Assembly: GCA_002099365.1 (NCBI GenBank)
Contig: MSED01000014.1
Span: 558,001-622,000, forward strand
Length of the DNA stretch: 64,000 nt
Direction of reading: 5' to 3'
From: Phialophora verrucosa
Taxonomy: Eukaryota > Ascomycota > Eurotiomycetes > Chaetothyriales > Herpotrichiellaceae
In this document: positions 40,890 to 50,338 of the stretch, piece after piece
How positions within the stretch are numbered: the stretch's first letter is position 1
Layout of the letters: the number at the start of each line of letters is the position of its first letter
Notes under the pieces: generated by a model
Databases searched by the model: none
Told to the model about the DNA's origin: nothing
The model's input: the letters and a program-made list of their open reading frames with translations, nothing else
Program-made: the position numbers and the translations under genes

Positions 40890-43709
40890 GGCACAGATTA
40901 GCAGCTTGTGGACAGATCGAAGACTTTTGCTGCCCTGATGGATTTGCAGCTTGAGCGAAAATTGGTTGACTTTTGAGTCAAGTAGTTGTTAGAGCATCCT
41001 CCGAAGTTAATCCTGTTCAGCTGTTGCGGATTTGAAGGATATCGGACTCATTTCAACACATCATGATCGAGGATATCATCATCGATTCGGAAGCCAAGTC
41101 CGCCAGCAACAGAACGCGTAGCTCTTCCGCCCAACATTGCGAATAATCATTGGCGATGACGACTGTTGTCCTCTCAGCACGCAGTCAAACTAAGGACAGT
41201 TGAAATGTCATAGAAAGCCATCTGCACTTCGAGTACTCCGTCCTCCATTTCGATGGAATGTTCTAAAAGCAGAAGACTGCGCAAGTCATCTGTGTCGAGC
41301 GTCTGCTAGCCAGACCATAATACTACTACATACTACTGCACTATTTCAGGCATTGATCTGTATGAACAGACGTAGATTTGGCGGCTGTGCTGTGAAAACA
41401 AATCCTCTCGTCCAATGCCCCGTGGTCCGTGGTGACAGTCCTGCCGGGTCACCTGGGGATGGTTCGGATGCGCCATGTACGAGTACCTTTGAGCAAACGA
41501 AATGGACGAAATGGGGGTCACACAAGAAACACCAGTGACGGGAAACGGTCATGCCGATGGTGGCTGTGCCATTGTGATCTGCGGCAGGTGTGGTGGCCGC
41601 CAGGAGACGGAAATCAGCCGCGAAGGGATTCTGAGACTGTCAGGAGGCCAAAGCATGTGGCATTCGGGAAGCTGGACAATGAAAACTTGAGACAGCATAT
41701 GAGCCGGGCTGGAATGGACTGCAGGCCAGTCTGGCTGAACAGGGACTCGGCCTTGGTTCTCCAGCGAGGCCCGCCGGGTTGAGGCGAGAACATCTTGAGA
41801 TGGAGAGGGGTGTTTCACCAGTCAGCAGACGAGCCAAAGAGAGAACGATATGTGCGGTTGATGTGCATCAAGCGAGTGGCCAGTGGCATTCCGCGAGGTG
41901 GCCACCCCTGGAGCGCGACGCGACGATGCTTTAGGTGCCGTCCAACCAGGTGCGAGTCCCAATCGCGTGAGCCTAAAGTGTATCAGACGTGTCAGGCGTT
42001 TGTCTCGGGCTCTCATCCAATGGACGAGTGGGTGCCCGAGCATTTGGCCGCAGGGTTGTGTCAAGTGGCCTTTTTGGGAGAATGGTGGGGGTGAGAGAAC
42101 GAGAGGACTCAATGAAGCTACCAGTCGAGCAGGATAGTGTAGGCTGTCTACCAGAAACACCAGAAACATTGAATAGCGTTCGTAAATTGGCTGCCATAGT
42201 AGGCAGCCGATCCTTTCGTAATGGGGCAAAAGAAAGGCGACAGCTGCAAGGACAGCGCAGAGTTGACAGATGGCAGATACCAGCTGGGCTGCGTAGAGGG
42301 TCCTGGGCAGCTGGATAGCACCTTCTGTATGGCAAGACCGGTGCCTACAGTACCCAACCGAAAGTTTAGGGCTTGGACTGTACCTGCTGCGGCATGTCGC
42401 CATCTCCAGTGCGGCGCGGCATGCCCGTTCATGTCTGGATTGCATCCCTTTCCCCTTCTCCCTGCTTTTACGGACGTGCTAATGATGCGCGGAGTCAAGT
42501 GAATGGGTCACGGGGACTGGTAAACCACTGGTGGTCAATGGTCATTAGGACTCCAGCAAGGAGCAAAACGCGCACGACACACGCTGAACACGCTGGCGTC
42601 AAGCTCCAGCGGTCTCCATACAGACCATCTAGAATACAAGAGGGCTGCGCATCCCCAGAAAGTGCGTGCAGACGCTCAGATTCAGTCGTGCAGCCGCCGC
42701 CCAATCCGCGCGTTTTGTTTGCCAGCCGCCAGCACAGGGCGAAACAAGATCCATCTCGCCGTCTTCCCTCGATTCTGGCCGCTCTGGGCCAACAGGTCTA
42801 CATATCTGGCCGCACCCTGCATCGGTTTCCATTCATATCTTGTGGAAGCGCCCAATCAATCTATAACAGGTGCGGCCGCGTTTCTGATTCATGCCTCGTT
42901 CATATTCATAAACCACCTTCTCACCGTTGCCTCATCCTCACCTTTTCTTCCCTCTCCATCTGGCATCGTCACCTTCGTCCGCGTCGAAGGGTTGAGTTGA
43001 ACTCACCACCCCTGTCTCTCACCGTCGGAAGAAAACGCACCCTGACACTTTCTGGGGCAGGACTCCCCACCTCACTCAAGCCTTTTTCGAGACACCATAC
43101 CCAAAAGTGCTCCTAGCCGTCTTCAGTCACAGACACGCCTGGGAAGAAGACAGTTGCCGGCTGCTCCAGGTTCCAACCCCTGACCGCCGACAAATCCTTG
43201 CCTGCGCCATCCCGGAAACCCTAACACCCTAACGGTGCAGCTTCCAAGCCATCTGCAAATCTGTACCTGGAGTTTATCATCGCCTATCCACTAGCCGCAG
43301 ACTCCAAACCCACACCCCTGCAGCTACTACATCACTTCTGGCGCAGAGTTCAGGAGACCACTTCGCTTGGATACGACGAGACTCTCTCTCAAACATCAGG
43401 AGCTGCATCCTAGGCCGTGCCTGGGCATATTATACTACGATATATCCAAAAGTGCTTCAGGCCTGTGTCTGCAAAGTTTTCATCTGCTGGCCAGGTGAAG
43501 AAAACTGAGATCGGCTTCAACTAATATCTTGGATACCAGCCTCCCCGCTTGTGTCAAAGGCCTGTCACATTCACTTCATATCCACTCGCTTCACGGACCT
43601 TGAAACCCCTCGCAGGTTCTCGAGACACCTCCATATACTGTTGGGACTGCCTCACCTCGGGTTGTTCTCCTCGTCTTTTGTCTCCTCAACATTGAGCCCG
43701 ACTACAGTC
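40890..43709. promoter_or_regulatory. Long divergent intergenic region upstream of the Pcl-type cyclin
   Basis: About 2.8 kb with no supported gene. The right part (about 42840-43709) is pyrimidine-rich and reads like a long 5' leader of the cyclin gene, with several short upstream ATG frames; one frame (from 43551) is continuous with the cyclin. CCCTAACACCCTAAC occurs at 43219-43233. An ACGCGT hexamer lies at 41114-41119, 225 bp from the 138-aa gene start. Confidence 0.55.
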
Positions 43710-45023
43710 ATGATGGACTCTTACACATTGGCCCAAAACAGGGCAGCATTGGACGACTTTGTCCGGCAACCGGTGCGGACATACATGATCCAGCACTTGG
43801 CCAAGCAGGCATCGCAGGTAATTCGATGCGACCAAGAGCCCCAAGCAGCAGCAGACTCGCTACCGACGCCGCCCTCGACGCCGCCTCAGACTTCTTCGTC
43901 GGACCCAGCATCGTCTCCGTTGCCGAGCCTCGAGCAATTCATCAGCTCCCTCGTCCACCGATCCTCGGTGCAGGTGCCCACTCTGATGACCTCCCTTGTC
44001 TATCTGACTCGCCTCCGATCGAGACTCCCACCGGTGGCCAAGGGCATGAGATGCACGGTTCACCGCATCTTCCTTGCGTCTTTGATCCTGGCGGCGAAGA
44101 ATTTGAATGACTCGAGCCCGAAGAACAAGCATTGGGCAAGATATACCTCTGTCAAGGGCTTCGACGGATTTGGATTTGGCCTTGCTGAGGTCAACTTGAT
44201 GGAGAGACAGCTGTTGTACCTGCTTGACTTCGACACCCGTGTGACCGAGCAGGACTTGTTTGACCACTTCGAGCCCTTCCTTGCGCCCATTCGCTTTCAA
44301 TTGGAGCTCCAGCAAGAAGAGGCGGAGCTTACCAGCACCCACCGGCACTGGCACTCTCACCAGCCCTCGAATGACTCCACCATCTCTCTGCCACCTGTTG
44401 TCCGCAAGGAACCTGTTGGCGTCATGGCAACGCCTCCTCCTAGAGCAGCCGGTGTCTACGATTCTCCTGCTTCTTATGTCGACGAAGACATGGCAAGTGG
44501 CCGGTATCCACGACACAGGGCGAACAATAGCTCCTTGTCACTACCAGCTCAGACTCACAGGAGGTGGCCGTCACCATTCCGCCACCATGGCAACAACCGC
44601 TCTGTATCGCCGCCGTCCCTTCGGGATCTTCCTCCACTAGTACCGTCAAACAGACCCGGCACAATGCACAGCCACTCCAGTTCTCGATCCTCGTCAGTGG
44701 CACCGTCATTACGCTCAAGATCTTCGTCCTTGGCACCTACCTCGCGAGGAACACCCTACACTGCATCGTCAAATATCGATGACAGCATCGTGGTGATCGA
44801 CCTGACCGAAAGTCCGGATGCGTCATACCACGGTGCTTATGGCAAAGCTGTTTCAGCATCTCGACCTAGCCTCAAAGGCCATCAGACAAGCTTTCAGTGC
44901 GAGAGCCAACAGCCTGCAAAGAAGGTGAAGTCCGACTCAAGTGTCGGCGGTGTCATGGCACGACTCTTCTCTACAAACAACTACCGCTTGGGAAGGACGC
45001 CCGCCGTTCAACAAGCAGCTTAG
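43710..45023 (+). CDS. Pho80/Pcl-type cyclin
   Basis: A single exon from the double ATG at 43710 encodes 437 residues; the frame is open upstream to 43551 but that part looks like leader. Residues ~15-190 form the cyclin box: FVRQPVRTYMIQHLAKQASQ at the start, then SLVHRSSVQVPTLMTSLVYL, HRIFLASLILAAKNLNDSS and LMERQLLYLLDFDTRV, the signature of the yeast Pcl1/Pcl2/Pho80 group that pairs with the Pho85 kinase. The C-terminal ~230 residues are Ser/Pro/His-rich and disordered, with many SP sites. The long pyrimidine-rich leader suggests translational or growth-linked control, as known for some G1 cyclins; that is inference. Which member of the Pcl group it is cannot be settled. Confidence 0.9.
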   Translation: MMDSYTLAQNRAALDDFVRQPVRTYMIQHLAKQASQVIRCDQEPQAAADSLPTPPSTPPQTSSSDPASSPLPSLEQFISSLVHRSSVQVPTLMTSLVYLTRLRSRLPPVAKGMRCTVHRIFLASLILAAKNLNDSSPKNKHWARYTSVKGFDGFGFGLAEVNLMERQLLYLLDFDTRVTEQDLFDHFEPFLAPIRFQLELQQEEAELTSTHRHWHSHQPSNDSTISLPPVVRKEPVGVMATPPPRAAGVYDSPASYVDEDMASGRYPRHRANNSSLSLPAQTHRRWPSPFRHHGNNRSVSPPSLRDLPPLVPSNRPGTMHSHSSSRSSSVAPSLRSRSSSLAPTSRGTPYTASSNIDDSIVVIDLTESPDASYHGAYGKAVSASRPSLKGHQTSFQCESQQPAKKVKSDSSVGGVMARLFSTNNYRLGRTPAVQQAA

Positions 45024-46692
45024 GGAGCTGTCGGACGCGGCGTGGCGGGAAGAAAACGGAAACGAGGAGTTCATTGAACTACCAGTGACGATATCCAACC
45101 AGATACTGATGAAAAGCTGATTCTAACGATTCACGCCATTTACACCTCAGAGACCTTCATTTACGGCAATCTCATCGGTTTTTTCTTCTGCATGTGCTTT
45201 TCACATAGCGATGGCGTTTCACGGGACCTAAAATGATACAACAGTTGTTCAGGAGGGCGACTTCTTGAAAGCAGCGGGCTCAAGGGCAATCAACCATTTT
45301 GCATGTAAAACAGATAACCCAGCTATTGAAGGAGTTGGCGAGCAAGATAATTTGCAAGCGATATTCGTTGGACTGGTGCCAATGGGTCATTTCTTGGATA
45401 TGGGGAGGGGACGGCGACTGAAGGTCGTCGTTGAAGCAGTATCATGTGCCCACGGCCATGCATGAGAGACTCAAAACAGAGGACTGATACCCCCACTACA
45501 GAACCAAGAAAGTGGATGACAAGCGAGATGATCGCCTCCGGGGATGATGGAAATATCCCAGATTTGACCCCAAAATGAAATGAAGAGATTTTTCAAAAGT
45601 CCAGTCAAAAATGACTTTGTACGGAGTGAAATGAAGTGATCTCGCTCTATTTGTCCCCTGTTCGCTCCTTGTCATTTCGTCTCCCAAGTATGGAGTACAG
45701 AGTACCAGGTGCATGGTACGTATCAATTTGCGAGGGATTGGTAGAGATCGCTTGAATCCGAGAACCTTTCTCCTGTGTGTACTCGGTACTTCGGACTCCC
45801 AAGGAGGCATGAGAGTCCGTGACAAAACAAGATTTCAAGTCATGCCCGCGGGGCCAAGTGCCTTGAAGGCCACGAATCTTCAAGGCAGGGCCAGTGGGAG
45901 GTAGTCGTGGGCTTCAAGCTAAGCACAGACGGAGTATTACTCTGTACGGTACATACCCGGCTCCTCGTACGCACCAAGTACCAAGTACGGAGTACCTCGC
46001 ATGCTCCCAGTGTACCCTCAGTGCCTCGATTGCTGTGCATGGATTTATTCTACAGTATATAGTACATAGTACGTACACCAATGCTCAGTCCGTACGTGGA
46101 GGATGGTGCTCATGTCTAGGATCTTCTGTGATTGTCACCATACATATGAGAAAGGCGCAAAGTGGCCGGGGTAGGCGCCTTGCGATACGAAGCCGTAGAA
46201 TTCGTGCTCGAGTGTTTGTGAGGGTCCGTACCGAGTACCTGGGCGAGACGCCGAATACTGTAAATGGGTCTGGCTTCCTCGTGACAACGTCGTAGATAGT
46301 CCAGGGGCATTTCCGAGCAGAGGTCCCCAGACATGCTGGGCCTTCTGGAGGGTTGAGCTGGGATAACTCGTGCAGGTGTGTCGGAGGGAGCGATTTGCTA
46401 GCTTCACTGAGCCTAGCGTCTGACTTTGAGCCTGACGTTCTGCCTGATCCTGAGACCGAGCCGAGAGAATGTGTCCAGTGCAACGCAGTCGCTTTTCGTC
46501 GTGATGCGAATGATACTCGTTTGCGAGGCAGATCGCAGTGCGTTTCAATCCGCTTTGCGTGAAATGCGCGTGTCGAGTGGGGTTTGGCGGTCGGACCTCT
46601 CTGGAACGTGCAGCGTAGGGTACGTATATAGCGTATTGTTGTTGTATGGTGGAGTGCAGTGTGGCGTTTCTGGTCGACGGGCAACTCGCAAC
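45024..46692. other. Convergent intergenic region rich in GTAC/GGAGTAC motifs
   Basis: About 1.7 kb between converging genes and without a supported ORF. Between about 45610 and 46240 there are many short palindromic GTAC-type words (GGAGTAC, GTACGGAGTAC, GGTACC-like), described as a repeat cluster below. Confidence 0.6.
45615..46240. repeat. Cluster of TACGGAGTAC-like short palindromic words
   Basis: Words such as GTACGGAGT (45618), GGAGTACAGAGTACC (45692), GTACTCGGTACTT (45779), CTGTACGGTAC (about 45942), AAGTACGGAGTACC (45984), TACATAGTACGTAC (about 46063) and CCGTACCGAGTACC (46227) recur within 630 bp. Each is close to the palindrome GTACTCCGTAC, a short dispersed motif often met in ascomycete intergenic DNA. 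The copies are too short and irregular to be a transposon. Confidence 0.6.
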
Positions 46693-47775
46693 TCACTCAC
46701 TCTTCTTGGCCTCCTCGTCGGTCTTGTTCCCAAGGTGCCCGTCTCCTCGCTGCTCCATCTCCACGGCCACATACTCCTTATCCTCCTCCTTTTCACTCAA
46801 ATCAATCCTTTTCCCAACGGCCCAGCCAAGTCCACCCGTAAGAAGTCGGCCCGCGCTCCAGCCCAGGACAACTCCCCAGACGACAGTGCAGGGCCACTTC
46901 TGCCATTCTCGGTCCCAATCCAGCGCCATGGGGATTGCCCCTACCCAGCCGCCCAGAAACGCGCCGACACTGCCGCCCCACACGCCCGCGGCGTCGAAGG
47001 GGAGCCACGCGGCTGAAATGTCGCGCCAGGCAGAGGAGGACACGCCGTGGGTGTAGAAGAGAGGGAGGAAGCCGAGTACAGAGACATGAAGGCCGAGCAG
47101 GAGGGTCAGCGGAATCGAGGACGTGGGATAAAGGGGCGCGCCGAGTACCAAGGCCATCAGCGTGAGAGGCAGAGGCGGGAGCGTGAGCGTGAGAATAAGC
47201 GAGAATAGAGTTGGCTGCATGTAATGATGCCGTTAGTATTATATTTGGACATGTCTAGCCGATGTATGGGCAGGGTGCCGGTCTAAACTCACCGTGATGT
47301 GTCCCCTCCAACTCCCCTCCCCTCCCGCGCCCGCTGCGGCACCCCCTTTACCTGCACTTTTTCCACCTGCGAGATTCTTTCGGCGCATACTCCCCGTCGC
47401 AGTCCCGCCGCCCTTGGTGGCCTTGGGCCTCGCTGCCGTCGGACTGGCGCTCCCTTCCACAATTGGGCCTCCACTTGTGCCGGACACCCACCCCCCGGCC
47501 TGGGGCAGACATATCGCGCAGAAGAGACATTGCAGCACGCCGATGACGCCCAAGTCGCTGAGCAGCGTGCTAAACGGGTCCGCGATTAGAGCCGACGCGC
47601 GGAGATAGTAGTACACGGGCACCAGGACAGAATGGGTGTAGCTGTATCGCTTCGCCCACTGGGAGGAGAGCAAGGGGATAGGATTCGTCGTGGGTATCAG
47701 GAGGCGATGGGTTTTCTGGGCTGTGGTGGTTGAGGGTGCGGATGGGGGGAGAAGATGTGTTAGAGAGCCTGTCAT
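46693..47775 (-). CDS. GPI11: GPI-anchor biosynthesis protein Gpi11 (PIG-F)
   Basis: PIG-F helps add ethanolamine phosphate to the GPI mannose core in the endoplasmic reticulum membrane. Exons 47775-47293 and 47214-46693 give 334 residues; the intron has donor GTGAGT, branch ACTAAC and acceptor TGCAG. Hydrophobic segments lie around residues 48-75 and 78-100 in exon 1 and at about 162-180, 190-215, 235-255 and 270-290 in exon 2. Family-type sequence is seen in exon 2: GAPLYPTSS, LPLFYTHGVSSSAWRD, WGGSVGAFLGGWVGAIPMALDWD and WQKWPCTVVWG. A loop of about 55 residues rich in Gly/Ala/Lys (around 105-160) separates the halves and is longer than I expect. The C-terminus is acidic and disordered. 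Confidence 0.9.
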
Positions 47776-48526
47776 CTTGAGCTGGGAAAGACTGGCGAAC
47801 CAGAAGGAGGGACCAAAGGAATAAGAAGAGAGCGTGCAGCAAGAAAGAAGTGTCAAGTCATGGTTATGGGAGTTGTTGTACTTGGGAGAAGTAGTAGGTG
47901 AACGCGTTGGAAGAAAGTTGAGATGGAGGCCGTTTAGTTCCATATGACGGAGAGCCTTGCCAAGAGGAGGTGACCGACGAGAGTCCTGCGCTTACTGGAC
48001 TCCGCAGGAGGGTCATACATATGTAGGTACGAGTTCTCGCCTGTCTCCAAGTTGATGCTCAAAAAGGCCGACGTGCAGGCTGCGCTGAGATGTTTCTCGC
48101 CGGTCGACTACATAAACATCCTCGGGCTCTGAGTATACATAGCCGACGCTGTTACTGCACGCCACGGAAACTCGTTGTAACCCTGCGAAGACAAGGGCTA
48201 TTTGCAGTATTGGAATCTTCGTTCATGCCTCGCTGTTACAGTATATGCAATCGAAGAGCCTCCTTTCTGCAGGCTGCGTATACTCATACAAATCCGTTTC
48301 TGTTTCTTCACTTCCTCGGCAACGTCATCACACCTGTATGGGTATCTCATGCAAACAGCACCGCAAACGTGCAGTCTTCCTCCAATATATGTGCATAGAA
48401 GCCCAGGGCGGAGACCCTTAAGAGCTGGTCCCAAACGGGGGCCCAAACAAAGTAGCACGCCACGAAATAGAAGCGTGTTCCGTATCTCAAAGGCAAACGA
48501 AGTAATAAGGAAATACGCGACGGCGG
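47776..48526. promoter_or_regulatory. Intergenic region upstream of GPI11
   Basis: This 751-nt region holds the GPI11 promoter and leader and the 3' end of the next minus-strand gene. Upstream open frame continuing from the GPI11 start (to 47943) lacks family sequence and is treated as leader. Confidence 0.55.
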
Positions 48527-50338
48527 TCATGCTTTGACGGCCCTAGGTGAGCCTCGAGCCGTCTCAAATGTGTTCCTCTGCTCCTCCCTGGGAGTCTCGT
48601 AGACGTCTTCGTCGCCGCCCTCCTCACCGTCTGAGTCTTCTGTTCCGCTAAAGCGTGAAATCTCTGCGCGGGGAGGATGGTCTAATTGAAATGGTGGAGT
48701 CCGATGTAGAGTCTTCAGTCGGGGCGTCCCTGTCTGGTTTTGACTAGACTCAGGACTCGGCGTCGGGTACGCTTCCCTAATCGTTGCGAAGATGGGGGTC
48801 CTCAAGCTCTCCATTTCTTGTTGTAGTTCTCTGACCTGCTCCTCCAATCTCAGGCGAGCTACCTTTTCTTCTTTGACCAAGTCCAGTAAAGCCTCAAACT
48901 TGTGTGCAGGGATGTGGATAGATGATGGCGACGAATCCCTGGAGCGGACTGGAGATCTGCGCCGAGCGGTTGCAGGTCTGATCGTGGCAGTGGTGGCTTT
49001 ACTCGCTCTCTGAGGACGGAACAGGTCATCGTCTTCGGGAGAAGGCAATGGTGATTCGCCGGGCGAAGACAAGAAAGTCAGCGGCGGCTCCCCACCCGAA
49101 GAAGACAGGTAGGTAAGATCGTTCGATGACTCGGATGTCAGAGTCAAATTCGTCACGTTTTGCTGGAAGATGTTGTGGACCGATCCTCGACTGAAAGGCC
49201 TGGGATTCACCCTCAGGTTCAACCTGGGATTCGGAATGTTGTGGCCTTGAAGTTTGGCCAGGGCAAACTCGAAATCGAAAATCTTGATCTCGAGTGTTCC
49301 CAGTCTCCGCTCGAGCGAGATATCGTCGGCCTCGGGGCTCCCGAGGCCGAAATCGAAGTTCTGCAACGCACTTGCGTTGGAAGCGGTGTGCTGAGATACG
49401 CCGGCTGAACTTGACGGGAGTTGTGAATGCGCAGAGTCCACCACGATTGATTGACCACTGTACACTGGTACTGGGTTCTGAATAGCACTGTGGCGCCAGA
49501 ATGCGATCGTACCCGCTCGATCCTGATTCGAAGGACGTTCGACAGCGCCCTGCTGCGTAAGCTCATTGAGCGCATCCGCACTCCGGGAACGACGTTTCAA
49601 CTGCCTATCCGACACCGGGTCCTCCTTCGCCCTATTCTCCGTCTGAATTGAATGAGACGGGGGCCAGTCGTTGATTGCCGGGAGCAGACCCGAGTTCTTG
49701 TCGCTGAAGACCAGACTAGGTAATGTGTTACGGCGCCCGCGCCGAGGTGGGGTTGGCAGTGTCCCATAGACCGCTCCAGGTGGTTGATTGGGTGTAGAGT
49801 GTGAAGTCAGAGCAGCTCCCCGCGTCGCAAAGTCTGCCACCAGAGGTGGGGCGGATTCAAGCCGTGCGCGGTCGTGATGTTCTGTGACAGGATTCAGATG
49901 TCCCGAATCAGAGAAATGGAAGCTGCTGGGATCAGTCGGCGCCGACCGGTGTCTCTTGCTCGAGAACATGCGTTTGATGGCTGCGCGAATGCCGCCGGGT
50001 TTCTTCTGGTTCAAGGATGTCTTCGATGGGATTGAAGACATGCTGCTCTGGACTAAGGATGGACCGGCGGAGGCACGTACGCCAAGGCGTGGCTGGCCTT
50101 CACTGACATGTCGCACGTGGACATCTTGAGCTGGTGCACTTTTCCGTAGCCAGATGGCGTCGTTTGGGTGTTGGAGGTAGCTGCTGGGTGGCACCGTGTT
50201 GGGGCTTTGAAAAGCAATTCCGGCCTCGTCGAAAGGAATTGGATCCGATATCTTCAGGTCTCCTCGCCTCAGAGCAGCGCCTGTGTTCGCCAGAGACAGA
50301 GACCCAGATCGCCTTGCTTTGTGGTTTGGAGAAGGCAT
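48527..50338 (-). CDS. Disordered fungal protein with short coiled coil (603 aa), function unknown
   Basis: A single exon; I start it at ATG 50338 (MPSPNHKARRSGSLSL), 15 codons after the first in-frame ATG, because the basic Ser-rich N-terminus begins there. Features are a basic patch GGIRAAIKRMFSSKRHR (about 118-134), many SP/TP sites, a segment LERRLGTLEIKIFDFEFALA (about 345-365) and a short coiled coil KEEKVARLRLEEQVRELQQE (about 495-520), ending in an acidic tail. Such layouts occur in uncharacterised, probably regulatory, proteins of filamentous ascomycetes. No domain, signal peptide or membrane segment is visible. A pair of 13-bp direct repeats lies 204-246 bp upstream of the start. 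Confidence 0.8.
   Translation of the reverse strand: MPSPNHKARRSGSLSLANTGAALRRGDLKISDPIPFDEAGIAFQSPNTVPPSSYLQHPNDAIWLRKSAPAQDVHVRHVSEGQPRLGVRASAGPSLVQSSMSSIPSKTSLNQKKPGGIRAAIKRMFSSKRHRSAPTDPSSFHFSDSGHLNPVTEHHDRARLESAPPLVADFATRGAALTSHSTPNQPPGAVYGTLPTPPRRGRRNTLPSLVFSDKNSGLLPAINDWPPSHSIQTENRAKEDPVSDRQLKRRSRSADALNELTQQGAVERPSNQDRAGTIAFWRHSAIQNPVPVYSGQSIVVDSAHSQLPSSSAGVSQHTASNASALQNFDFGLGSPEADDISLERRLGTLEIKIFDFEFALAKLQGHNIPNPRLNLRVNPRPFSRGSVHNIFQQNVTNLTLTSESSNDLTYLSSSGGEPPLTFLSSPGESPLPSPEDDDLFRPQRASKATTATIRPATARRRSPVRSRDSSPSSIHIPAHKFEALLDLVKEEKVARLRLEEQVRELQQEMESLRTPIFATIREAYPTPSPESSQNQTGTPRLKTLHRTPPFQLDHPPRAEISRFSGTEDSDGEEGGDEDVYETPREEQRNTFETARGSPRAVKA

Noticed and set aside
41822..42498. Overlapping frames on both strands, up to 207 codons
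   Set aside because: Several frames are open at once with no family resemblance, as expected by chance in a 2.8-kb intergenic region.
46085..47056. Several frames at the 3' end of GPI11 and beyond
   Set aside because: Those overlapping GPI11 are shadows of it; those beyond lie in the GTAC-motif cluster and read as low-similarity Arg/Ser-rich sequence.
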